64,000 nt of DNA from Lysobacter enzymogenes (GTDB taxonomy: Bacteria; Pseudomonadota; Gammaproteobacteria; Xanthomonadales; Xanthomonadaceae). The DNA is taken from assembly GCF_900106525.1 (NCBI RefSeq), contig NZ_FNOG01000005.1, positions 124,001 through 188,000 on the forward strand, in the 5' to 3' direction. A program made the translations under genes and the position numbers. Below, piece by piece: positions 46,465-64,000 of the stretch (position 1 is the stretch's first letter; every line of letters begins with the position of its first letter). The notes below the pieces were generated by a model that saw nothing but the letters and a program-made list of their open reading frames with translations, ran no database searches and had not been told where the DNA came from.

Positions 46465-48129
46465 TTACCCCAGCGCCTGCGCCCGCGCATGCGCCGTTCG
46501 CCGTGCCAGCCCGGTGTCGCCGTCGTACTCGGCCAATTGACCGCCGTCGAGCTTGAGCACCCGGTCGGCGAGATGGAAATAGCGGTCGTCGTGGCTGACC
46601 GCGACGATGGTCTTGCCGGCCGCGCGCAGCTCCGGCAGCAGGTGTTCGTAGAAGAAGTGGCGGAACCCCGGGTCCTGGTCGGCCGCCCATTCGTCGAGCA
46701 ACAGGATCGGCCGTTGCTCGGCCCAGGCCAGCAGCAGGGCCAGGCGCTTGCGCTGGCCTTGCGACAGGCGCGTGTCCGACAGCACGCCGGCGTCGACCGA
46801 GACTTTATGCGCCAGTTCCAGCCGCTCGAGCAAGGCCAGCGCGCGTTCGTCGCCGATCGCCTCGCCGTCGGGCCCGAGCACGCGGTTGAACAGATGGAAG
46901 TCGGAGAACACGGTGGCGAACAGCCGCCGCAGCGCCGGCGTGCGCGCGGCGTCGATCTGGGTGTCGTCCAGCCACAGCGCACCCTGCTGCGGCCGGTACA
47001 GGCCCGACAACACCCGCATCAGCGTGCTCTTGCCGCTGCCGTTGCCGCCGATCACGAACAACAGCTCGCCGCGGTGCAGGCTCAGGTCGATCGGACCGAC
47101 GCCGAAACCGGGCTCCTCCGCGCTCGCGCCGGCGTAGCGGTAGGCGGCGCCTCGCAGTTGCAGGCGCGACCAGTCCGCCGGCAGCGCCGCTTCGTCGTGG
47201 CCGAAGCCTTCGCGGTGCGGCGCCAGCTGCAGGCTGTCGACCTTGGCCAGGGCCACGCTGCCGGCGATCAGGCTCGGCACCGAGCCGACCATGCCGGCCA
47301 TCGGCGTGCGCAGGAACATCAGCGCGAAGGCGAAGGTCGCGGCCGTGCCCGCGCTGGCCCAGCCGAGATGGCCGACCAGGAAGAACACCAGGCCGATGGT
47401 GGCCAGCAGCAGAGTATTGATCCAGTTCTGGTTGAGGCCGTTGTAGATGTCGGTGCGGATCTCGTGGTCGCGGCTGCGGCGCGCGTCGGGTTCGAACTCC
47501 AACTCGTACACGGCGCGGGCGCGGTCGCGGTTCAAGGCCAGTTCCTTGCGGCCTTCGACCACAGCCTGATAGTGCCGGTACAGATGGTCCTCCATGTCGC
47601 GCGCCAGCCGCGCCTCGCGCCGGGTGCGCGCCATCAGCAAGACGCTGCAGCCCACCGCGAGCGCGATCATCAGCGCGCTCGCGGCGAACAGCGGCAGCGA
47701 CAGCCACGCCAGGTAGGCGAAGCCGCCGATCATCAAGGTCAGGCCGTACACCACCGACGGTAGGCTGGCGAAGGCCAGGGTGATGGTGTTGATGTCGCCG
47801 TTGAGGGTGGCCAGGATCCGCGCCAGCCCGACCGTTTCCAGCCGCTCCACATCGGTGTCGAGCACGCGCTTGACCATGGTCTGGCGCAGCCGGTAGACCA
47901 CTTTATGGCCGAGCGTGGACATCGCCAGTTGCGCGGCGCTGCCGAACACGAACAGGCCCACCAGCAGCGCGGCGAAGCCGGCCAGCCCGCGCGCGTCGCC
48001 GACCTGGGCCAGCAGGCGGTCGACGTAGGCGATCATCGCCACGCCGATCGCGGCGCTGGACAGGCTGAGCAGCAGCGCCAGCGCGATGAACGCGCGATGG
48101 CTGCGGAACAGCAGCCGGATCAACGACAT
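46465..48129 (-). CDS. Cyclic-peptide export ABC transporter, SyrD-like (554 aa)
   Basis: Fused membrane and ATPase half-transporter. Six membrane helices occupy residues about 10-300 (RAFIALALLLSLSSAAIGVAMIA; WINTLLLATIGLVFFLVGHLGW). The nucleotide-binding domain has FVIGGNGSGKSTLMRVLSGLY (Walker A), RLSQGQRKRLALLLAWAEQRPILLLDEWAADQDP (signature and Walker B) and the switch VAVSHDD. Length 554 fits the PvdE/SyrD cyclic-peptide exporters. The start at 48129 overlaps the NRPS stop by 10 bases, so it is part of the same operon and most likely carries the finished nonribosomal peptide to the periplasm. Confidence 0.95.
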   Translation of the reverse strand: MSLIRLLFRSHRAFIALALLLSLSSAAIGVAMIAYVDRLLAQVGDARGLAGFAALLVGLFVFGSAAQLAMSTLGHKVVYRLRQTMVKRVLDTDVERLETVGLARILATLNGDINTITLAFASLPSVVYGLTLMIGGFAYLAWLSLPLFAASALMIALAVGCSVLLMARTRREARLARDMEDHLYRHYQAVVEGRKELALNRDRARAVYELEFEPDARRSRDHEIRTDIYNGLNQNWINTLLLATIGLVFFLVGHLGWASAGTAATFAFALMFLRTPMAGMVGSVPSLIAGSVALAKVDSLQLAPHREGFGHDEAALPADWSRLQLRGAAYRYAGASAEEPGFGVGPIDLSLHRGELLFVIGGNGSGKSTLMRVLSGLYRPQQGALWLDDTQIDAARTPALRRLFATVFSDFHLFNRVLGPDGEAIGDERALALLERLELAHKVSVDAGVLSDTRLSQGQRKRLALLLAWAEQRPILLLDEWAADQDPGFRHFFYEHLLPELRAAGKTIVAVSHDDRYFHLADRVLKLDGGQLAEYDGDTGLARRTAHARAQALG

Positions 48130-51100
48130 GAGGACACCTCCAAGATGCGGACGCGGCGCGCGGCGGCAGCCACGGCGTCGGCCAGCGCCGGCGATTGCAT
48201 GATCGAATAGTGATCGCCGGGCAGCACGCTCTGGCTGACCGCGGCGTGCGCCTGCCACGCATCGGCGCTGCCGCCGAACAAGGCCACGCTGTCGGCGGCC
48301 TGCCAATGCGCGACCGGCGCGGCCAACGGCCCGGGACGATACCCCGCCAACACCTCGTCCCAACTGCGGAACAAGCGCAATTGCAGCAGATGGCGCTCGG
48401 CGTCGGCGACGCCCTCGCCCGCCAGCGCCGCGTAGTGCGCGGCCAGCACCGCCTGGCGCGCGGACTCGTCGGCGGCGGCCGCGAGTTCGGCGTCGAGCGT
48501 GGCCAGCCGTTGCGGCTGCGCGTACAAGGGCTCGCGCTGGGCCGGTTCCAGATAGGCGAAGTACTCGGGCAGCCAGCGCAGTCCCTGCAACGCCGGATCG
48601 GCGATGCGTTCCTTCTCGCGCCAGCCGAAGCAGTCGATCAGGCCGATCCAGGCGACCTCGTGTCCGTCGCGCTCCAGCCGTTCGCCCAGCGCATAAGCGA
48701 GCGTGCCGCCGAGCGACCAACCCAGCAGCGCGTACGGGCCTTCGGGTTGTTCGGCGCGGATCAACGCCAGGTAGTCGTCGAGCAGCGCATCGAGGCTGGC
48801 CGGCCGCCAGTCGTTGTCGATCAGCATGCGCGAGTTGATGCCGAACGCGGCGACGTCCGGGTCGAGGCGCTCCAACGCGGGCGCATACGCCAGGGTGTGG
48901 CCGCCGCCGGGGTGCAGGCAAAACAGGCGTGTGGCCGTCGCCGTCGCGTTGCCGCGCAGGCGCACCAAGGTGTTGGCGCGTTCGCGCTGCGCACTCAGGT
49001 GCTCGCTCATGCGGGCGATGGTGGGGTGCTGGAACACCAGTGCCAGCGGCAAGTCCTGGCCGCGCAGACGGCGCAGGCGGCTGAGCAACGAGGTGGCGAG
49101 CAGCGAATGGCCGCCGAGGGCGAAGAAATCCTCGTCGATGCCGAAGTCGCTGCGCCCCAGCACCTGACGCCAGGCGTCGAGGAGCTGCCATTCCAGCGCG
49201 TTGCGGGGCTGGCGCCGGTCGGCTAGTTGCGTGGCTTCGGGTTTGGGCAGGGCCTTGCGGTCGAGCTTGCCGTTGGCGGTCAGTGGCAGCGCCGGGAGCA
49301 GTTGGATCAGGCGCGGCAGCATGTAGTCGGGCAACAGCACGCGTAGTGCTTCGCGCAAGGCCTGCGGATCGGGCTCGGTGCCGTCCGCGGCGACCGCATA
49401 GCCCATCAGCCAGGCGCCTTCGCCCTGCCCTTCGACTGTGACTGCGGCGTCCGCGACTTGCGGCAGCGACGCGAGTTTCGCTGCAATCTCGCCCGGTTCG
49501 ATGCGGTAACCGCGCAGCTTGACCTGATCGTCGCCGCGGCCGCGGTATTCGAGCGAGCCGTCGGCGCGGTAACGGCCGAGGTCGCCGGAGCGGTAGCGGC
49601 GTTGGCCGTCGCGCTCGACGAAACGTTCGGTGGTCAGTTCCGGCCGTTGCCAGTAACCTTGCGCGACGCCGTCGCCTTCGACCACCAGTTCGCCGACGAC
49701 GCCCAGCGGCACCGGCTGGCCGGCAGCGTCGAGCACGTGCACGGCCAGATCCGGCAGCGCGCTGCCGATGCGGCTGACCGGGCTTCGCAGGTCTTCGTCG
49801 CTGAGACGATGGAAGCTGACGTGCACCGTCGTTTCAGTGATGCCGTACATGTTGACCAGTTCGGCCCGCGGGTAACGTTCGCGCCAGGGCTGCAGGCGCG
49901 AGGGTTCCAGCGCTTCGCCGCCGAACACCACAGCCCGAACGTTGAGCGCGACTTCGCGTCGCATCGCCTGCGATTGCAAGGCATAGAACGCCGACGGCGT
50001 TTGATTGAGCACGGTGACGCCGTGTTCGGCCAGCAGATCGAGGAAGGCATCGGGCTGGCGGCACACCGCCTCCGGCACCAGCACTGCGCGGCCGCCGTAC
50101 AGCCAGGCGCCCCACAGTTCCCACACGGCGAAATCGAAGGCGTGCGAGTGGAACAGACTCCACACGTCGTGCTCGTCGAAGCTGAAACGACCGGTCTGCG
50201 TTGCCGCGGTAAACAAACGCTCGACGTTGCGATGGGTAACCACTACTCCCTTGGGCGTGCCGGTTGAACCGGAAGTGTAGATCAGATAGGCCGGCGCGTC
50301 GGCCGGAACGTCCGGCAGTTCCCCCGGCTCCACCGCATCCAGTTGGGCTTGGGTGAACGGATCGTCCAGGCACAGCGCGGTTCCGGGCAGTTCGATCGCC
50401 AGCGCTCGCTGGCTGACGCTAAGGCAGACGCCGCTGTCTTCGAGGATGAAGCCGCGTCGCGCCGCGGGTGCCTGCGGATCGACCGGAACGTAGGCGGCTC
50501 CGGTCTTGAGGATCGCCAGCAAGGCGACCAGCAGATCGCAGCCGCGCGGCAGGCACAGGCCGACGCGTTGGCCCGGGCCCGCACCCTGGCGAATTAGCAG
50601 CGTCGCCAGTTGCGAGGAACGGCGGTCGAGCGCGGCGTAATCGAGTTCGCCGTCTTCGGCCGAGACCGCGATGCGTGCGGGATGGCGTTGGGCGACATCG
50701 GCGAAGCGCGAAACCAAACTGCCGGTGCACGCGTAACGTTCGCGCGAGGTCCAGGCAGCGGAACGCGTCTGCGACGGCAGCAATGGCAAGGCATCGAAGC
50801 GTTGCAGCGTCGGCACTTGCTGCAGCACGAAGTCGAGATCGTCCAGCATCTGCTCGACCAGCCAGCCATCGAGCTTGCTGCGGTCGAGCACCGCCTGCAC
50901 GTGCAGCCTGGAGCCGTCGGCGAGCATCGCCAGGGTCAGCGGGTAATGGGTCAGGTCCGCGCCTTCGTGTTCGTGCAGGCGCAACCCGCCGCCGTCCTCG
51001 CCTGCGGCGGCGGGATAATTCTCGAACACCAGCAGCGTATCGAACGGCGAGGTGCCGCCCGGCAGCGCGGACAGGGCCTGCACTTCGGCCAAGGGCAAGT

Positions 51101-54100
51101 GCTCGTGCTCGCGCAGGTCCAGGCCGTGTCGTTGCAGTTGCGCGAGCCATGCGCCCGGCGACTGCGCCGGGTCCAGGCGCAGGCGCAGCGGCAAGGTGTT
51201 GATGAACACACCGAGGATGCGCTCGACCCCGGCCAGTTCGGCCGGCCGGCCGGAACTGGTCAGGCCGATGCAGAAATCGTCGAGGCTGTAATAGTGGCGC
51301 AGCACCAGCGCCAACGCGGCCTGCACCACCGTTCCCAGGCTCACCGCATGCGCGGCGGCCAGCGCCGCTGCTGCGGTCGCATCGAACTCGCGTTGCGCGT
51401 GGGCGAAGCCCGCTTGCGCATCGTTCGCCTCCGGCAGGCGCGCGGGCGCGTCCAGCCCGGCCAGTTCCTGCGACCACCACGCGATCGAGCGCGAACGCGG
51501 CTGCCGCGCCAGCCAGGCGAGGTAATCGCGGTACGGCGGCGCGGCCGCCGGCGCCGGCCGCTGCCCGCGCGCCAGGGTGCGGTAAGCGGCCATCACTTCC
51601 TGGATCAGCAAGGCCGAACTCCAACCATCGACGATCAGGTGGTGACGCGTCCACACCACGATATGCCGCTGCGGCGCGCACTGCAGCAGGCGCACCCGCA
51701 TCAGCGGAACCTCATCGAGCGCGAACGGCGTGTTGCGGTCTTCGTCCTGGATCGCGGCCAGGGCCGCGGCGATGCCGGCCTCGTCGCGCTCGCGCAGGTC
51801 GTGCCGGCGCAGCGCCAGCGACGCATCGCGCCGCACCACCTGCAACGGCCGCTCCAGGCCGTCCCAGGCGAAACCGGTGCGCAGGATCGAATGCCGCACC
51901 AACGCCAGCCGCCAAGCTTCGGCGAACGCGTCCGAATCGAACTCGCCTTCCAGCGTCACCGTGCTCTGGTTGATGTAGAGCGGCTGTTCGCCGGCGTCGA
52001 GGGCATGGAACAACAGGCCTTGTTGCAGCGGCGAGACCGGATAAGCGTCTTCCAGGTCCGGGTAACGGTGGATCAGGCGGTCGAAGCCAGTGTCGTCGAG
52101 TGCGGCAAGGCTCAGGTCGCTGCGGGTCGGTGCGAGGGCGTGGCGCGGGTCCAGCGCCAGCAGGGCCTGCAACGCGGCGATGAAGGCGCGGCTCAGCGCC
52201 TCGATCTTCTCGCGTCCGATCGCATCGGCGGGATAGGTCCAGTCCACGGTCAGTTCGCCGTCGACGACGATCGCGCCGACGTCGAGCAGATGGCTGCGGC
52301 GGGTGCCGGGCGCGCGGCTGCCGCCGTCATCGCCGCCGGCGAAGTCCCAGCCGCCGCCTTCGCCCGTGCGCACCTGGCCGAGGTAGTTGAAGCAGACCTG
52401 CGCCACCGGTAGCTCGGCGAGTTCGCCGTGCAGGTAACGCAGCACGCCGAAGCCGAGGCCGCGATCGGGGATGTCGCGCAGTTGGTCCTTGACCGCCGCC
52501 AGGGTCGCCGCCGGCGCGGCGCCGTCGGGCAGGCGCAGACGCGCCGGGTAACGGCTGGTGAACCAACCGACGGTTTCCGACAGGTCGAGCTCGCTGTCGA
52601 CCGGCTCGCGGCCGTGGCCTTCCAGTTCGATCAGCACGTCGTTGCCGCCGCAGAATTCGGCCAGAGCCGTCGCCAGCGCAGCCAGCAGCACTTCCTGCGG
52701 TTGCGTACGGAACGCGAGCGGGCCTTCGCCCAACAGCCGCGCGGTGGCGGCGCGGTCGAGCCGCGCGTGCACGCTGGCGGCGTCGCACTCGCGATTGGCG
52801 CTGGCGGCGAACGGCAGCGGCGCGGGCGCGTCCTGGCTGAGTCGCGTCCAGTAGTCGCGCCATTGTTGCAGGCGCTGCGGCGGCAGCCCTTCGCGCAAAT
52901 GCCGCTGCCACTGGCCGAAGTCGGCCGGCGGCGGCGCGAGTGCCGGCGTGCGGCCGTCGACCGCTTCGCGATAGGCGCGTTGCAAGTCTTCCAGCAGTAC
53001 GCGCCAGGACACGCCGTCGATCAGCAGGTGATGCGCAACCAGCAGCAAGCGCGTGTCGGCAACGTCGGTGCTGCAGAGATAAAGCGCGCGGAACAGCGGC
53101 CCCTCGCCGAGATCCAGGCTGCGCTGCCAGGCGCGCATCGATTCGCTGTGGCTAGCCGCATCGGCTTCCAGGTGGGCGAACTGCGCGGGCTGCCAGGGGG
53201 CGATGCGTTGCTGCCAGCTGCCGGCCGTATCGCGGGCGAAGCGGGCGCGCAGCATCGGATGGCGTGTGACGACGGCGCGCACGGCCGTTTCCAGCGCCGC
53301 CGGCTGCAGGCGTTCGGGGATACGGACGCAGACCGACATGTTCCAGTGCGCGGGTTCGTCGAGGGTTTGCTCGAAGAACCAGTGTTGGATCGGGGTGAGG
53401 CCGAAGGCTTGGTCGGCCTCGGGTTTTGGCGTCGCGGCTACGGGCGCGCTGGTTTGGACTTGCGCGCTCAGTCCCGCCAGGGTCGGATGGTCGTACAGCT
53501 GGCGCGGCATCAGCGCCAGCCCGGCCTGGCGTGCGCGCGCGACCAATTGCAGGCTCAGGATCGAGTCGCCGCCCAAGGCGAAGAAGTTATCGTGGGCGCC
53601 GATGTGCTCGCGGCCCAGAAGCTTCTGCCATAGCTCGCGCAGCACCTCGTTGACCGGACTTTCGTCGGCTACCGCCTTCGACGCATCAGTATCATGCTGT
53701 TGCAAAAGTTCGGCCAGCGCTTGCCGGTCGATCTTTCCGTTGCCCAGGCGGGGCATCGATTCGACTGCACGCCAACGGGTCGGACACAGGTATTCCGGCA
53801 ATCGCTGCGCCAAGGCTTCGGCGACTCCCTCGAGCGAACCCTGCACGCAGGCGCCCAGTTGCAGCACGCCATTGGCGCCTGGCAACGCCAGCACTGCCGC
53901 GACTTCGACACCGGGCAACTGCGCCAGCACCTGTTCGACTTCGCCGAGCTCGACGCGGTAACCGCGGATCTTGACCTGGTGGTCGCCGCGACCGAGATAC
54001 ACGATCCGGCCTTCGTCATCCAGCCGCGCCAGATCGCCGCTGCGGTACAGCAACCGACCCGGTGCGAACGGATGCGCAACGAATCGCTCGACGGTCTGTT

Positions 54101-56686
54101 CGGCGCGCTGCCAATAACCCAGCGACAGGTTGCCGCCGCCCAGGTACAACTCGCCGGCCACGCCCACCGGTGCCGGCAGGCCAAACCGGTCCAGAACCCA
54201 GGCCTCATTGCCTGCCAACGGATGGCCGACTGGCACGCCCTGCTCTACCGGCCATTCGTCCGGCACCGTGCAGGTCAGAATGCCGACGGTGGTTTCGGTC
54301 GGACCGTAGTGATTGACGATCCGCAAAGTCGGCGCGAGTGCGCGCACTTGCTGGACCAAGGCGCCGGTCAAGGCTTCGCCGCCAGTAACCAAACACTTGC
54401 GTGGCAGTACCGAAGAACCACCGCTGGCCGCCAACAGGCCGGCCAGATGCGAAGGCACGATCTTCAGGCAATCCACTGGATGCGCTTGCAGATGCGCGGC
54501 AAGAGCCTGCGCATCGGACGCCAGTTCCGCCGGCAGCAAGCGCACCCGGTGGCCGCTGAGCAGCGCGCCGAACAGCGCGGTGAAACCCAAATCGGCTGCG
54601 ACCGTGGACAGCGTTGCCAGCGATGCGTCTTCGCCCAGATCCAGAACGGGCAGCACACCAGCGACGTAATGCGCCAGATTGCCCTGACTGACCACCACGC
54701 CCTTGGGTGTTCCAGTCGAGCCTGAGGTGTAGATCAGGTAAGCCGGCGTATCCGCCTCGACATCGACACGCGGCGGTTCCGCGTGATGCGATGCGCTCTC
54801 ATCCAATATCGCTTCGGCATCGAGCCAATGCACCGACGCCGGCACCGACGCCGGCACCCATGCCGGCGCCGCGCCCCATCCGACCACGACACGCGCCCCG
54901 CTGTCATCGAGTACGGCAATCTGCCGCGCATCCGGATGCTGAGGATCCAACGGCAACCACGCCGCACCGCGATGCCACACCGCGGCCATCGCCGCCAACT
55001 GGGCGAACGTGCGCGGCAGACACAGCGCCACATGCGCGCCGGACTGAACACCCGCCGCGTCGAGCGCGCCGGCGATCCGGCCGGCTGCCGCGCGCAGTTG
55101 CGCGTACGTCCAACTGGCACCGCCCTCCTCCACTGCGATCGCCTGCGCCGGCATCTGCCACAGCAACGCCTGTGCGGTGGCGCCCGGCAAAGGCTGGACT
55201 GCCGCAACGCGCGACTCGTCGCCCAGCGCCACCTCGCCGAAACGGATCTGCGGCGTCGCGCAAACCTGCTCCAGCACCGCTTCGAAATCCCGCAGCAAAC
55301 GCTCGGCCGTGGCCGCCTGGAACAGCTCGGTGCTGTATTCCAGATGCAGCCCCAGATGCTCGTCGTCGCGGCGCTCGGCGATGCGCAGGCTCAGGTCGAA
55401 GCGCGCCAGCCGCTGGTCCTGCGCCAGCGGCGCGATGCTCAGCCCGGGCAAGGCCAGGGCGCCGGCATCGGGCACGTTCTGCAGCACGAACAATACTTGG
55501 CACAGCGGCGGACGGATGCCGTCGCGGGCGATTTCCAGCCGCTCCAGCACGTGCTCGAACGGCACTTCGGCATGCTCGAACGCGGCGGTGACGGTGTCGG
55601 CGACGGCCGCCGCGGCTTGGTCGAAACGCAGCGACGCCTCGACCCGATGGCGGATCGCGAGGGTGTTGACCAGGCAGCCGATCAGCGGTTCGAGTTCGGC
55701 GCGGCGGCGATTGGCGATCGAGGTCGCCATGCACAGATCGTCGGTGTTTCCGTAACGCGCCAGCAGCCAGCCGAATGCGGTCTGCAGCAAGGTGTACAGC
55801 GTGGTCTCGCGGCCCGGCAGCAGATTGGCGGTCAAGCCGGACAACCGCCGGGTCAACGCCGCCGGCAGCGTAAGGCGCGCTTCGGCGCCGGCGTGACCGC
55901 GCGCTTGCGTCGCGGGCCGGGCTTGGTCGAACGGCAGCGCCAACTGGTCGGGCACGCCCGCCAGCGCATCGCGCCAATAATCGCTGTGGCGGCGGAAGCT
56001 GGCGCTGCGCTGCCACAGCGCTTCCCACGCGGCGTAATCGGCGTACTGCGCGGCCAGCTGCGCCAGCGTCGGCGTACGACCCTCGGCCAGGGCCGAGTAG
56101 GCCTGCACCAGTTCGCTCTGCAACACGCCCTCGGACCAGGCGTCGAAGGCGATGTGGTGCACGCACCACAGCAGCGCCCAGCGGCGCTCGCCGAGCCGGT
56201 ACAGCTCGATCCGCAGCGGCGCTTCGGCGTCGAGCGCGAAGCGCTGCGCTTCCATCGCTTGCAATCGTTCGCGCAGTTGCGGCTCCGCGTCGCCGTGCAG
56301 TGTGCGTTCTTGCAACGCCAGCGGAGCGTGCGCCAGCACCTGCTGCTGCGGAATTCCGTCGACTTCGCGATAGACCGTGCGCAGCACCGCATGGCGCCCG
56401 ACGATCAGCTCCAGCGCCTGCCGCAGCGCCTCCACGTCCAGGTCGCCGTGCAGCTCCAGGCCCGAGGCCAGGTTGTACAGCGCGTGCGCGGACATCCGCT
56501 CGACCAGGTACATGCGGCGCTGGGCGAACGACAGCGGCGTGGCCGCGTCCGCGTCGGCGCGCGCGACGATCGGCAGCAGCGCCGCGTCGAGCCCGCGCTC
56601 GTCCAGGCGCGCCAGGAACAGGTCCTGCTTCTGCGTCGGCAGGTTGATCGCGCGTTCGGCGATGGCGCGCAGTTCGGAAGCAGCGG

Positions 56687-56690
<4 letters not shown>
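48120..56690 (-). CDS. Terminal NRPS: C-A(Asp)-T-E-C-A(Thr)-T-TE (2856 aa)
   Basis: Domains with approximate residues: short docking/linker (1-50); C1 (HHIAFDAWS near 178); A1 (TSGSTG near 655); T1 (GGDS near 1040); epimerisation domain (HHLLIDGVSW near 1220; EGHGREPVDSELDLSETVGWFTS); C2 (YPVSPLQQGLLFH; HHLIVDGWS near 1681), expected to accept a D-residue donor; A2 (TSGSTG near 2138); T2 (GGHS near 2525); type I thioesterase (GWSLGG near 2657, GDHYSIM with the His). Codes read by eye: A1 DLTKVGHVGK (Asp), A2 DFWNVGMVHK (Thr). The gene thus adds D-Asp then Thr and releases the chain, perhaps by cyclisation. C1 has HHxxxDA rather than HHxxxDG. The start is ATG 56690 within ATGA, overlapping the upstream NRPS; the open frame extending to 58367 is the wrong phase of that gene. 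Confidence 0.94.

Positions 56691-64000
<7,310 letters not shown>

Noticed and set aside
44036-46690. Large minus-strand frame overlapping the M28 peptidase
   Set aside because: Shifted phase; zinc-ligand motifs and membrane segments are read only in the 44119-46452 frame.

Overview
The window is very GC-rich, with dense codon bias toward G/C third positions. Its gene content (giant NRPS and NRPS-PKS genes, a Stf0 sulfotransferase, a cyclic beta-1,2-glucan synthase, Tat-exported sugar oxidoreductases) suggests a Lysobacter-like member of the Xanthomonadales. That assignment is an inference from style and content; no rRNA or other phylogenetic marker lies in the window.

Layout. (1) 1-13091, minus strand: a Stf0-type sulfotransferase coupled by a GTGA overlap to a giant NRPS/PKS gene that runs off the left edge. 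Its order is A(Thr)-NMT-T-C-A(Tyr)-T-C-A(Gly)-T-KS-KR..., with no AT domain after the KS. (2) 13805-17021: a SAM-dependent methyltransferase (minus), then a UDP-glucose 4-epimerase-like gene and a nucleotidyltransferase-fold gene (plus). (3) 17224-27488: a sugar catabolism island. A LacI-family regulator and a small secreted repeat protein are followed by two convergent operons. The plus operon carries a sugar isomerase/epimerase, an MFS permease, a Gfo/Idh/MocA oxidoreductase, a secreted epimerase and a cytochrome c. The minus operon carries a Tat-exported TIM-barrel protein, a GMC oxidoreductase, a gluconate 2-dehydrogenase subunit 3-like protein and a DUF1080 protein. The same palindrome, TGCAATCGATTGCA, lies upstream of both operons, so the island reads as one regulon. 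Its likely job is periplasmic oxidation of glycosides to 3-keto sugars followed by cleavage and uptake. (4) 27945-33123: an MHS-type transporter, an NAD(P)H oxidoreductase, a UvrA-like protein and a small conserved gene. (5) 33120-41822: a 2900-residue cyclic beta-1,2-glucan synthase. (6) 42258-44030: an unrecognised 137-residue protein and an OafA-type acyltransferase. (7) 44119-64000, minus strand: a second NRPS operon. It consists of a partial NRPS (A-T-C-A-T-C-A-T in view), a terminal NRPS (C-A-T-E-C-A-T-TE), a SyrD-like exporter and a membrane-anchored M28 peptidase, all overlapping or nearly so.

Adenylation-domain codes were read by eye against the GrsA positions. Locus 1 gives Thr (N-methylated)-Tyr-Gly followed by a ketide extension. 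Locus 2 gives basic-Pro-basic-Asp(epimerised)-Thr-TE. Both NRPS loci extend outside the window and are about 35 kb apart in the same orientation; whether they serve one product or two is not decided here. No tRNA, rRNA, CRISPR array, insertion sequence or phage gene was seen.
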